From contig NZ_CP080531.1 in the NCBI RefSeq assembly GCF_024746835.1, positions 5,166,001-5,230,000 on the forward strand: a DNA stretch of 64,000 nucleotides, given 5' to 3'. A model generated the notes under the pieces. The model did not search any database and was not told where the DNA came from. It saw nothing but the letters and a program-made list of their open reading frames with translations. Each line of letters opens with the position of its first letter. The first letter of the stretch is position 1. Origin of the DNA: Mesorhizobium sp. AR02. Its GTDB lineage: Bacteria; Pseudomonadota; Alphaproteobacteria; Rhizobiales; Rhizobiaceae. Positions 8,692-14,659 of this stretch are shown one piece after another. The position numbers were made by a program, and so were the translations under genes.

Positions 8692-9054
8692 TTGGACCAT
8701 GCAGAGCTGATCGATCTTCTCGACTATACTCACGCTCAATTGAGCAAGATCCGCCAGGCGGTCGCAGCAAGCGATCACGCCGGCACCATGTTCGCCATCG
8801 ATTGCCTGATCGGCGCTGCGGCCGAGCAGACCAGGTGCAAGCTTGCTGGCCTGGAGCATGCCGGCATGCCGGTTGGCAGGGATGGGCCGGTTGGCAGGGA
8901 TGGGCCGGTTGGCAGGGATGGGCCGGTTGGCAGGGATGGGCCGGTTGGCAGGGATGGGCCCGCCGGCGGAAGCGGCACTGTTGCCCACTTCCCAGCAAGG
9001 GCGGCCAAGCCGGACGCGGGCAAGGCAGCGACGCGCGTGCGGCGCCTGCCTTGA
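8692..9054 (+). CDS. Small helical family protein A with VGRDGP hexapeptide repeat tail
   Basis: 120 residues from the TTG at 8692, which has GGAG six bases upstream; an ATG at 8677 in frame is the alternative. The first 60 residues predict two helices and contain FAIDCLIGAAAEQ, which aligns with the small proteins at 10140, 11227 and 14242. Residues after about 60 are five perfect copies of VGRDGP encoded by five perfect 18-bp repeats, then a basic Ala-rich tail. No known domain was recognised. The identical nucleotide repeats point to recent slippage or amplification. Function is unknown. Confidence 0.55.
   Translation: MDHAELIDLLDYTHAQLSKIRQAVAASDHAGTMFAIDCLIGAAAEQTRCKLAGLEHAGMPVGRDGPVGRDGPVGRDGPVGRDGPVGRDGPAGGSGTVAHFPARAAKPDAGKAATRVRRLP
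8871..8960 (+). repeat. Five perfect 18-bp tandem repeats inside a coding region
   Basis: The unit GGTTGGCAGGGATGGGCC occurs five times with no mismatch at 8871-8888, 8889-8906, 8907-8924, 8925-8942 and 8943-8960. It is in frame and encodes VGRDGP. There are no spacers, so it is not a CRISPR array. Confidence 0.97.
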
Positions 9055-9185
9055 ACCTTTTCGCCAGACCGCGCGGCTGGTGGTCATGGAGCCAAGCGAG
9101 GAGATCCGGCGCGGCGCAAGTGCCGTGGTTTCGGATGCCGGGACGTTCGGCGAGAATGCTGACGCCTGATATCCCAGCCGGAGAC

Positions 9186-9231
9186 GATCTCGCCGATCAG
9201 CCTGGCATGATCTCGCCGATCAGCCTGGCAT
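9186..9231. repeat. 23-bp direct tandem duplication at the 3' end of the Crp pseudogene
   Basis: The 23-bp unit beginning GATCTCGCCGATCAGCCTGG is present at 9186-9208 and again at 9209-9231. Because 23 is not a multiple of three, it shifts the reading frame of the minus-strand Crp-like gene and creates the TGA stop at 9197. Confidence 0.95.
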
Positions 9232-9928
9232 ATTCGGCTTCGGGTTCGCCGTAACTGCCATTGGCGAGTTCCAGCAGCCCGTCGCGGTCGCGAATGACGA
9301 TCTCGCCACGGCGCGAGCGGATCAGCGCGCGGCCTTCCAGCAATTGCAGGGCGACGGTGACGCCAGGCCGCCGCACGCCAAGCATGATGGAAAGGAATTC
9401 GTGCGTGATGGCGAGGCTTTCGCCGGGCACCCGGTCGTCGCACATCAGCAGCCAGCGTGCCAGCCGCTCCTCGAGTTTCAGCCTTGCATTGACCAGAGCG
9501 GTGCAGCCGGCCTGGGTGTGTAGCGTGTTGACGAAGCGCAGCAGGAACAGGCGCAAGGTCGGGCTTGCCGCGAGGGCCGCGTTGAACGGGGCGGCATCGA
9601 TGCGGATGGCCTCGCCCTCGAGCTGCACGAAACAGGCATGCGCGGCACGATCGTCGCCCATCACCAGGGCGGACCCGGTCATGCCCTCGAAGCCGATGAA
9701 GCCCACCTCCGCCTCTTGGCCGCTTGCCGTGCTGGCAACCACCGAACCAATGCCCTGTTCGAGAAAATAGACCGCCTCGATCGGAACATTGGGCGTGACA
9801 AGCATCATGCGCAGCGGCAATTCGCAACGCTACATATGCGGCTCCAGCAATGCGAGATCATCCGCGCTCATGTGCAGCAGCAACTGGTTTCGGTATTGAT
9901 GGTTTCGGTCGAGATCGGATTTAGCCAT
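9197..9928 (-). pseudogene. Crp/Fnr family regulator interrupted by an in-frame amber codon
   Basis: Reading from ATG 9928 the frame is open for 32 codons (ending DDLALLEPHM), meets TAG at 9830-9832, and then continues in the same frame for 210 codons (RCELPLRMMLVTP onward). Aligned to the intact paralogue at 12524-13309, the segment LALLEPGLHRIALPLRM corresponds residue by residue to LALLEPHM-stop-RCELPLRM, so the stop replaces one codon of the cyclic-nucleotide-binding domain. The helix-turn-helix (ITHEFLSIMLGVRRPGVTVA) is intact. The C-terminus is further changed by a 23-bp duplication. Restart at the TTG at 9820 could yield a 207-residue product lacking the N-terminal strand region. Amber readthrough or a sequencing error are the alternatives. 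Confidence 0.8.
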
Positions 9929-10139
9929 GGCGCGGCCCAATACAGGGCAAGAGCCATCCGATCTCCCAGCCGTCCGCGCCCGTATCAACGTGCCGACGAT
10001 TGTATAGATATGGGGACTCGGGACCAAGAAACCTAGGAATGCGGTCTGGAATTCGATGCACGGCGTCCCCTCTCACCGTCCGCATACGAGAAGATCGACC
10101 ACAGCGTTGGAGGAACAGCGGCGAAAATACGCCGGCTAA

Positions 10140-10343
10140 CTATGAAGCAAGTCGATTGCGGACCTTTGACGCCCGCTCAAGGACGGCAATCTGCCTGTCT
10201 GTCTCTACTTGTGCCACTTGCATCAGCGTATCGATCTCGATCATCGCCTCAACATGGCGCGCATCGATGACCGCCTTTCGCGCGAGGCTCAGGAATCCCC
10301 TGACGATCCGCAGGGTGTCGACAACGCTGGGTTGGTCCGGCAC
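10140..10343 (-). CDS. Small helical family protein B (67 residues)
   Basis: The GTG at 10343 follows AAAGGAGG with 7-base spacing, which fixes the start. The sequence is almost entirely helical and contains the family core HVEAMIEIDTLMQVAQ followed by a charged second helix (ETDRQIAVLERASKVR). The same core occurs in HLEAMIDFDRVMANAV (14242) and HIDAMEEIDSLIGVAE (11227). A GGAAC-N17-GTT sequence upstream at 10366-10390 matches an EcfG-type general stress promoter. Function is unknown; a small helical-hairpin adaptor is one possible reading. Confidence 0.7.
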   Translation of the reverse strand: MPDQPSVVDTLRIVRGFLSLARKAVIDARHVEAMIEIDTLMQVAQVETDRQIAVLERASKVRNRLAS

Positions 10344-10365
10344 GGGCAGCCCTCCTTTGGGCTAC

Positions 10366-10390
10366 AACCCTGAAGCAGTGGCAACGTTCC
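10366..10390 (-). promoter_or_regulatory. EcfG-like promoter of small protein B
   Basis: On the minus strand GGAAC (10390-10386) is followed after 17 bases by GTT (10368-10366), leaving about 20 bp to the GTG start region. This is the geometry of alphaproteobacterial general-stress sigma factor promoters (GGAAC-N16/17-CGTT), with G instead of C before GTT. Confidence 0.55.
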
Positions 10391-10420
10391 CCATGGCGAA
10401 TTGACTCGCCATTTTTGTAC

Positions 10421-10444
10421 GGAAGCGTACACTGGCTTGTCGTC
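10421..10444 (+). promoter_or_regulatory. ECF-like promoter upstream of the 10513 gene
   Basis: GGAAG at 10421-10425 is followed after 15 bases by CGTC at 10441-10444, embedded in TGTACGGAAGCGTACA. It is the plus-strand member of the motif set described at 12490, 13376 and 13950. Confidence 0.45.
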
Positions 10445-10486
10445 CGCCTTTTAGGGCATACGGACGCTTGGTAGCCAACTCAGGTG

Positions 10487-10506
10487 CTCCCGCCATCGAC
10501 GCGGAG
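10487..10506 (+). promoter_or_regulatory. Hairpin sequestering the ribosome binding site of the 10513 gene
   Basis: CTCC (10487-10490) can pair with GGAG (10503-10506), and GC (10492-10493) with GC (10501-10502), one C bulged, seven-base loop. The GGAG arm is the ribosome binding site of the ATG at 10513. Confidence 0.5.
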
Positions 10507-10512
10507 GCTGAA

Positions 10513-10707
10513 ATGGCACTAGACCATTCAGAAAAAAGGGTAACGGCCCTGGACTGCGAGATACTTCGCGGCGCCTTCCGGAAATCGGTCGTGGAAAATC
10601 GCATCACCGAACGCGAATGGCGCATGCACGCCCAAGTGCTGGCGCGCGAATTGACCGAGCTCGACGAGATCGATCCGGACATTGTGGAGTGGATCGTGCG
10701 CAAGTAG
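10513..10707 (+). CDS. Small protein of unknown function (64 residues)
   Basis: The ATG at 10513 is chosen over an upstream in-frame GTG because GGAGG lies five bases ahead. The product is charged and helical, with ending LARELTELDEIDPDIVEWIV. No family was recognised. The 5' leader from about 10440 is clearly related to the leader of the unrelated gene at 12213-12422: both contain CGTCCGCC, ACGGACGCTTGG, AGCCAA and TCAGGTGCT in order, so the regulatory region has been duplicated independently of the coding sequence. Confidence 0.65.
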   Translation: MALDHSEKRVTALDCEILRGAFRKSVVENRITEREWRMHAQVLARELTELDEIDPDIVEWIVRK

Positions 10708-10736
10708 GCCTTTGCCGGCTTTCGGTCCGCGCGGCG

Positions 10737-10946
10737 TCAGTCGGCGTCGATGGTTTTTCGTGGAGCCTTGCGGACAGCGGTCTTGGGCTTGGCGGGTCCG
10801 GTTGAGGCCGAGGCGTCGGAAGAGAGCCGCTGCGCTCGCAGCCGGGCTGTCTTGGCTTCACGCGCCTGACGTTCCCCAGCGATGATCGATTGAGCCTCGC
10901 GTGTCGCGCGCTCAATCCGGTTTTTGTCTTGCGGCAGTCGAGCCAA
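10737..10946 (-). CDS. Small basic protein of unknown function (69 residues)
   Basis: The TTG start at 10946 has GAAGGAG six bases upstream. The sequence is highly basic: NRIERATREAQSIIAGERQA, then a Lys/Pro/Arg-rich tail ending in KAPRKTIDAD. It resembles small nucleoid-associated or RNA-binding-like tails by composition only; no domain was recognised. It is convergent with the 10513 gene, with 29 bp between stops. Confidence 0.55.
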   Translation of the reverse strand: MARLPQDKNRIERATREAQSIIAGERQAREAKTARLRAQRLSSDASASTGPAKPKTAVRKAPRKTIDAD

Positions 10947-11091
10947 GGGATTCTCCTTCGATGGCAGCCAAAATGCGCGCCAAAGGAAAATGTTCCGACA
11001 GGGATGGGATCGAGGGCGAAGACTTCATCGGGGAACCGGCGATCGACAGGGAAGTTGTGGCAAGCTCCTCCAACCCTTCGAAAGCAGCTTC

Positions 11092-11150
11092 ATGGAAAAA
11101 ACGTTCAACCGCATGGCCGGCGCGGTCGCTCATGCCACCGGCAGGCCGAC
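11092..11150 (+). pseudogene. Possible remnant of a low-affinity iron permease gene
   Basis: An ATG at 11092 opens MEKTFNRMAGAVAHATGRP, which looks like the N-terminus of the low-affinity iron permease family (usually followed by a first membrane helix). Directly after GRP the reading continues as polar, non-membrane sequence (TDRHARVPS), so the membrane part is missing. It lies in the otherwise gene-free stretch 10947-11226. The match is short and rests on recall of the family N-terminus, so the call is tentative. Confidence 0.35.
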
Positions 11151-11226
11151 GGACCGTCATGCAAGGGTTCCGTCCCTGCACGAAAAAGCACGAGCGGCGG
11201 AGAGATTCGTTCCGACGATCCGGTTT

Positions 11227-11700
11227 TCAATATCGGGGCCTTTTATCGGAAACGACGACCAATCTCCCTCCAACATTCTGGCACCGCTTGCAGACGAGCT
11301 TCGATACCAGCCGCCTTTCGGTGTTGAAATCGTAGTGGGTGCCGTAGATCTCGATGAGGCCATCGAGATCCAGCGAACGCAAATGACCGCAGCGCGCACT
11401 GCAGCAATACATGCTGAGGCCCATGCCTTGTTCCCGAAGTTCGCCAAGGTTCTTCGGCTGCGCAATCGGCAGAACAATACCTGCCGGCTCCACCGGATGC
11501 GCAACCGCCACCAGGACAGGCTTTCTTATCTCTGCACGGTCAATGTTGCCGATCGCATGAACTGCCTTGTCTTCAGCGACCCCTATGAGGGAATCGATCT
11601 CTTCCATGGCGTCGATATGCCCGCGGACAAACAAAGCCCGTCGCAGCACATGCAACGCATCTCTCGTTTCGCAAAGTGTCGTGCGCAGGGTAAGGGGCAT
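11227..11700 (-). CDS. Small helical family protein C fused to a four-cysteine zinc-ribbon-like domain
   Basis: 157 residues; ATG at 11700 with GAAGGAG upstream. The N-terminal 55 residues carry the family core HIDAMEEIDSLIGVAE shared with 10140 and 14242. After a hydrophobic linker (PVLVAVAHPVEPAGIVLP) comes GMGLSMYCCSARCGHLRSLD, then LVSKLVCKRCQNVGGRLVV. The paired cysteine clusters CCSARC and CKRC look like the small zinc-ribbon proteins common in rhizobia. This is therefore a fusion of two otherwise separate small-protein types. It follows the 11708-11967 reading frame by seven bases. Function is unknown. Confidence 0.65.
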   Translation of the reverse strand: MPLTLRTTLCETRDALHVLRRALFVRGHIDAMEEIDSLIGVAEDKAVHAIGNIDRAEIRKPVLVAVAHPVEPAGIVLPIAQPKNLGELREQGMGLSMYCCSARCGHLRSLDLDGLIEIYGTHYDFNTERRLVSKLVCKRCQNVGGRLVVVSDKRPRY

Positions 11701-11707
11701 TTCGCGC

Positions 11708-11967
11708 TCACTCCTTCATGTAGCTGTCGGGAAGACAATCGGCTTCGACCGCCGCCGCAATGAAAGCCCGGTGGACATCCCTTTTGCTGCAGCATCCCAC
11801 CCGTTCCCCCACCAAGGCGGCAAGCGCAGCAAAAACTTGAGGCCATTGGGCGGCCAGTCGTCTGCCAAGGCATCGGCCATTTGGGGACGTGTACAAAGCA
11901 CCGAAATGGTGCCGTCACTTCGCTCGATGGGAATTCCGGAAAACATGTTTGGCCGGTTGACGGTCAC
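11708..11967 (-). pseudogene. Small gene, probably frameshifted, upstream of protein C
   Basis: From the GTG at 11967 (MTVNRPNMFSGIPIERSDGT) the first frame looks coding through about WPPNGLKFLLRL and would stop at 11716. A second frame, open from 11896, gives ALAALVGERVGCC and then HRAFIAAAVEADCLPDSYMK, ending TGA at 11708, which overlaps the ribosome binding site of protein C in normal operon style. The two frames look like the 5' and 3' halves of one gene joined by an indel between about 11820 and 11880. The leader has a hairpin covering the ribosome binding site at 11975-11992. No family was recognised. Confidence 0.45.
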
Positions 11968-11974
11968 TGCATAG

Positions 11975-11992
11975 CTCCCGCTTGGGCGGGAG
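11975..11992 (-). promoter_or_regulatory. Ribosome-binding-site hairpin upstream of the 11967 start
   Basis: Perfect 7-bp stem CTCCCGC / GCGGGAG with a four-base loop; the GGGAG arm is the ribosome binding site for the GTG at 11967. Nearly identical to the hairpin at 13317-13334. The whole spacer 11968-12212 contains no gene; another copy of the GTCGGAA..GTAC motif lies at 12143-12155. Confidence 0.6.
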
Positions 11993-12212
11993 AATGTTAA
12001 GCGCTCTCAAGCACCAGCGCCCGTGCAAAAGCTGATGACATCTCGACTAAGCACTTAAACAAGGCGCCGTCTATTAACTATGGCGCATCGGTCGAATAAT
12101 ATTAAATTTTTATAGACTTCGAGGTTTACTTGGTGAAAACCGTACGGTTCCGACATTTCTTTGGTTAGTATTGGTACCAAACCGACAATCTGGGCGGCGC
12201 GGGCAATTCGCA

Positions 12213-12422
12213 TTAAATGCGTGAAGCGAGCCGGGTCAGCCCTACGCGCATGCGCTGGCTATCGGCAAAGGACCGGGCGTAGGATTCCACATCAAACGTG
12301 CTCAAGTGCGCGTTGCCGTTGATGACGACCCGAACGCGCCATTCGCCCATGGTCTCGGTGACTTCGACGCCATCTGGAATAAGATTTGGCGACATAATGT
12401 TTGGTTGTTCTGCTTCAGCCAT
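12213..12422 (-). CDS. Small protein of unknown function (69 residues)
   Basis: The ATG at 12422 follows GGGAGG with a seven-base spacer, so the longer in-frame start is rejected. The product begins MAEAEQPNIMSPNLIPDGVE and contains a short beta-like stretch (EWRVRVVINGNAHLSTFDVE) and a helical end (YARSFADSQRMRVGLTRLA). It is a typical small rhizobial orphan; no domain was recognised. It carries the shared ECF-like promoter at 12490-12514 and a hairpin at 12425-12447 that pairs the ribosome binding site. Confidence 0.65.
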   Translation of the reverse strand: MAEAEQPNIMSPNLIPDGVEVTETMGEWRVRVVINGNAHLSTFDVESYARSFADSQRMRVGLTRLASRI

Positions 12423-12424
12423 GA

Positions 12425-12447
12425 CTTTCCTCCCGAAAGGGCGAAAG
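12425..12447 (-). promoter_or_regulatory. Hairpin sequestering the ribosome binding site of the 12422 gene
   Basis: On the plus strand CTTTC (12425-12429) pairs with GAAAG (12443-12447) and CCC (12432-12434) with GGG (12439-12441), with small bulges between. The complement of 12429-12434 is the GGGAGG ribosome binding site. Confidence 0.5.
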
Positions 12448-12489
12448 CACCTGATTTGGCTCCCAAGCGTCCGTGTGCCGTGGACGGCG

Positions 12490-12514
12490 GACGACTTGAG
12501 AATTGTACGCTTCC
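12490..12514 (-). promoter_or_regulatory. ECF-like promoter / palindromic box upstream of the 12422 gene
   Basis: Minus strand reads GGAAG-N16-CGTC, and the -35 part is embedded in the inverted repeat ATTGT-N9-ACAAT (12502-12520). Same spacing as EcfG promoters but with a different fifth base. Confidence 0.5.
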
Positions 12515-12523
12515 GACAATCCA

Positions 12524-13309
12524 TTAGCCAGTCAATTCAGACTCCAAACCGACCTCTCCCAAAAGCCTGGCATATTCAGCTTCCGGTACCCCATATCCGC
12601 CACGCGCCAGCGCAATCAGCCCAGGCCGGTCCAGGATGACAACCTCACCTCGGCGCGATCGGATCAGAGCGAGACCTTCCAGTTCCTGCAGGGCGATGGT
12701 GACGCCTGGCCGTCTGACGCCAAGCATCGTGGCGAGGAATTCGTGGGTAATGGAAAACCGCACGCCCACCACGCGGTCGTCGCACATCAGCAACCACCGA
12801 GCCAGGCGACCTGCCAACTTCAGCCGCGCGTTGACAAGTGCGGTATACCCGGTCTGGATCTGCAGGGAATTGACGAAGCGCAACAGGAACAATCGCAATG
12901 TAGGGCTGGTCGTCAGAGCCGCGTCGAAGCTGCTTGCGTCGATGCGCATTGCTTCGCCTTCGAGTTGCACGAAGCAGGCTTGCGGCGAGCGGTTGTCGGC
13001 CATCACCAGCGAATATCCAGCCATTCCCTCAAAGCCGATGAACCCGATCTCCGCCTCGCGGCCGCCTGACGTGCGCGCGACCACCGACGCAATTCCGTGC
13101 TCGATGAAGTAGACGGCTGCAATCGGCACGCCGGGCGTCACAAGAGGCATTCTCAACGGCAGAGCTATCCGGTGCAGACCGGGCTCAAGCAGCGCAAGGT
13201 CCTGCTCGCTCATCTTGCGCAACAGTTCATTTCGGAATCTTGGCTGAGCGGAGGTTTCGTCAGTAAGTGCCTGGCCGGTGACCGTCGATTTTGGAATTTC
13301 GTAATTCAA
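12524..13309 (-). CDS. Crp/Fnr family transcriptional regulator
   Basis: 261 residues from the TTG at 13309. A cyclic-nucleotide-binding-like beta-roll covers about residues 28-130 (LLRKMSEQDLALLEP, then PIAAVYFIEHGIASVVA), but without an obvious cAMP-binding RExE signature. The C-terminal winged helix contains ITHEFLATMLGVRRPGVTIA as the recognition region. This subgroup is widespread in rhizobia with unknown ligand. The paralogue at 9197-9928 is about the same length and broken. The leader contains an ECF-like promoter (13376-13400) and a ribosome-binding-site hairpin (13317-13334). Confidence 0.88.
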   Translation of the reverse strand: MNYEIPKSTVTGQALTDETSAQPRFRNELLRKMSEQDLALLEPGLHRIALPLRMPLVTPGVPIAAVYFIEHGIASVVARTSGGREAEIGFIGFEGMAGYSLVMADNRSPQACFVQLEGEAMRIDASSFDAALTTSPTLRLFLLRFVNSLQIQTGYTALVNARLKLAGRLARWLLMCDDRVVGVRFSITHEFLATMLGVRRPGVTIALQELEGLALIRSRRGEVVILDRPGLIALARGGYGVPEAEYARLLGEVGLESELTG

Positions 13310-13316
13310 AGCGCAG

Positions 13317-13334
13317 CTCCCGCAGGGGCGGGAG
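13317..13334 (-). promoter_or_regulatory. Ribosome-binding-site hairpin in the Crp leader
   Basis: Perfect stem CTCCCGC / GCGGGAG with a four-base loop; the 3' arm supplies the GGGAG ribosome binding site, seven bases before the TTG start at 13309. Confidence 0.6.
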
Positions 13335-13373
13335 TACGATAGACACTCTCAAGCGCCAGCGCCCGTTCAGTGG

Positions 13374-13880
13374 CTAGCGACAGGAGAATTGTACGCTTTC
13401 GACATTCCGATAGCGAGTCATTCCGTTCCGGGACGGTAGCATAGCCAAGGAAAACCCAAGCGGACCTGCAGCTGGATGCGCTGCTGACTTACAACTCTTC
13501 TGTGGAGGTTGTGGCGACGAATTGGCGGAGTGCTCCACCGCATCAGCTTGAGGGAAGCGCAATGCTCCGCCGCCACCTGGATCAACAGTCTCGGCAGAGG
13601 ATGGTTCCGTGATTGCGGGGTCGATCGCCCACAAGACAGGCTGTTGTGAAGATGAAGACAGGCGATCGACCTCGCCCAGCCATTCGGCGTAGCTGGAGTT
13701 CATGGCGGCATGCAATTCCGCGGACTTGTCCATGCCGCCCTGGAACAGCTCCATGACGCGGCGGCCAAGCCGCTCCCGCGCCGCGTGACCGGCACCAATG
13801 CCGGCCTGGCGACAATACTCGTCGAGCACTTTGGCCAGGATCGAAAGCTGATTTGAGTCCGCCGAACCGTGTGGCATCAT
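13374..13880 (-). CDS. Small orphan protein with a conserved-looking helical N-terminus
   Basis: 168 residues from ATG 13880. The first 70 residues (LSILAKVLDEYCRQAGIGAG, then RLGRRVMELFQGGMDKSAEL) resemble small rhizobial proteins that normally end shortly after that helix pair. From about residue 80 the sequence is Ser/Pro/Gly-rich and its last residues run through the promoter region of the downstream Crp gene, so the C-terminal half may be the product of a lost stop codon. The promoter at 13950-13974 and the leader resemble those of the Crp gene. Function is unknown. Confidence 0.5.
   Translation of the reverse strand: MMPHGSADSNQLSILAKVLDEYCRQAGIGAGHAARERLGRRVMELFQGGMDKSAELHAAMNSSYAEWLGEVDRLSSSSQQPVLWAIDPAITEPSSAETVDPGGGGALRFPQADAVEHSANSSPQPPQKSCKSAAHPAAGPLGFSLAMLPSRNGMTRYRNVESVQFSCR
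13376..13400 (-). promoter_or_regulatory. ECF-like promoter of the intact Crp gene
   Basis: Minus strand GAAAG-N16-CGCT within AATGTCGAAAGCGTACAATT. It overlaps the last codons of the 13374-13880 gene. Confidence 0.45.
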
Positions 13881-13949
13881 CGCGTTTTTCCCATCGGTGG
13901 GGCGAAAGCGCGAACGACTCTTTCAAGCGCCAGCGCCCATTCAACGGCC

Positions 13950-13974
13950 GGCGACAGAGCAACTGTACGCTTCC
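13950..13974 (-). promoter_or_regulatory. ECF-like promoter upstream of the 13880 gene
   Basis: Minus strand GGAAG-N16-CGCC within ATTGTCGGAAGCGTACAGT. Bases upstream (GACTCGCTA) are also shared with the 13376 copy. Confidence 0.45.
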
Positions 13975-14192
13975 GACAATCGGTTAGCGAGTCCCGCGAA
14001 CTGTTCGGAAACGTACCAAGCGACCTCCTTCATTGTTCGGCCACCGACGGATTTTCCGGACCAGCCCGAACACGACGAGGAGCGACCCTTCGGACGCGTA
14101 AGGCGCAGCCCGTCCCATCGATGCGAGACCAGCAAGTACCATTTTGGCAAATGCCGTCCTGTCTTGCCGTGCACACCCGGGCACGCCCGGGC

Positions 14193-14217
14193 GGAACCGC
14201 ACGCTTCCAGAAGGGTT
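14193..14217 (+). promoter_or_regulatory. EcfG-like promoter of small protein D
   Basis: GGAAC at 14193-14197, 17-base spacer, GTT at 14215-14217, 24 bp before the ATG at 14242. Confidence 0.55.
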
Positions 14218-14241
14218 TATTTGTGAAGCGAGGATTGCATC

Positions 14242-14421
14242 ATGGTGGTCAGTATCGAACAGGCGATGGCGGACGCGATCCTGGCAATCCGGATGTTGCG
14301 GAAATCCATCGCCGACCATGGCCATCTCGAGGCGATGATCGATTTCGACAGGGTGATGGCCAATGCTGTCGAAGAAGCCGAGAAGCAACTGACCAGGCTG
14401 CAGGCCTCCGGACCATCCTGA
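14242..14421 (+). CDS. Small helical family protein D (59 residues)
   Basis: Read directly from the nucleotide sequence: ATG at 14242, TGA at 14419-14421, with a GAGG ribosome binding site eight bases upstream. The core HLEAMIDFDRVMANAVEEAE matches the cores of proteins B (10140) and C (11227) at most positions. The whole product predicts as two helices. It carries an EcfG-like promoter at 14193-14217, as protein B does. The role is unknown; shared stress-type promoters suggest a general stress regulon member (inference). Confidence 0.75.
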   Translation: MVVSIEQAMADAILAIRMLRKSIADHGHLEAMIDFDRVMANAVEEAEKQLTRLQASGPS

Positions 14422-14555
14422 CTTTCGCCGGGAGGAGCTGCCGGGTGAAAAGGCCTGCGCATCGCTGTCATAGCGCGCCGCGAGATGTATACCCTTTGGA
14501 CATGTAGCTGAATGAAGGGCTTCCTTCGCCCGCCCCGAATCGAAGTCGCGCGACC

Positions 14556-14659
14556 TAGAGCGTTTCACCGTTTCCCGGAAACGGTGAAACGCTCTAACTC
14601 TTTGTTTTGACGCAATTCCGAACGGAAAACCGTTTCACACTTTTCCTGGAATTGCTCTA
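14556..14659. repeat. RIME-like intergenic repeat, copy 1
   Basis: Palindromic left half (GAGCGTTTCACCGTTTCC and its mirror image), then AACTCTTTGTTTTGACGCAA and CTTTTCCTGGAATTGCTCTA. The same 100-bp element occurs at 21563 and 28092 and, degenerate, at 41499 and 44610. Its last CTA is the stop codon of the YkvA gene on the minus strand. Confidence 0.85.

Larger units (their letters stand above)
13881..14241. other. Intergenic stretch with one promoter copy; no convincing gene
   Basis: It contains the leader of the 13880 gene and its promoter, then about 220 bp with no convincing gene. A short minus-strand frame across 13941-14174 is not supported by a ribosome binding site or by composition. 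The right end carries the EcfG-like promoter of the 14242 gene. Confidence 0.5.

Noticed and set aside
8871..8960. CRISPR-like appearance of the 18-bp repeats
   Set aside because: The repeats are contiguous with no spacers and are in frame within a gene.
10924..11763. A 279-codon plus-strand frame
   Set aside because: Overlaps protein C antisense and shows no domain; only the short MEKTFNRM segment at 11092 looks like a relic.
10487..13334. ROSE-type RNA thermometer identity for the leader hairpins
   Set aside because: The stems are plain perfect GC-rich hairpins without the ROSE signature near the ribosome binding site, and the downstream genes are not small heat-shock genes; only the generic idea of ribosome-site masking is kept.
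13941..14174. A 77-codon minus-strand frame upstream of the 13880 gene
   Set aside because: No ribosome binding site, Ser/Gly/Arg-rich composition, and its 3' end is the promoter region shared with other genes.
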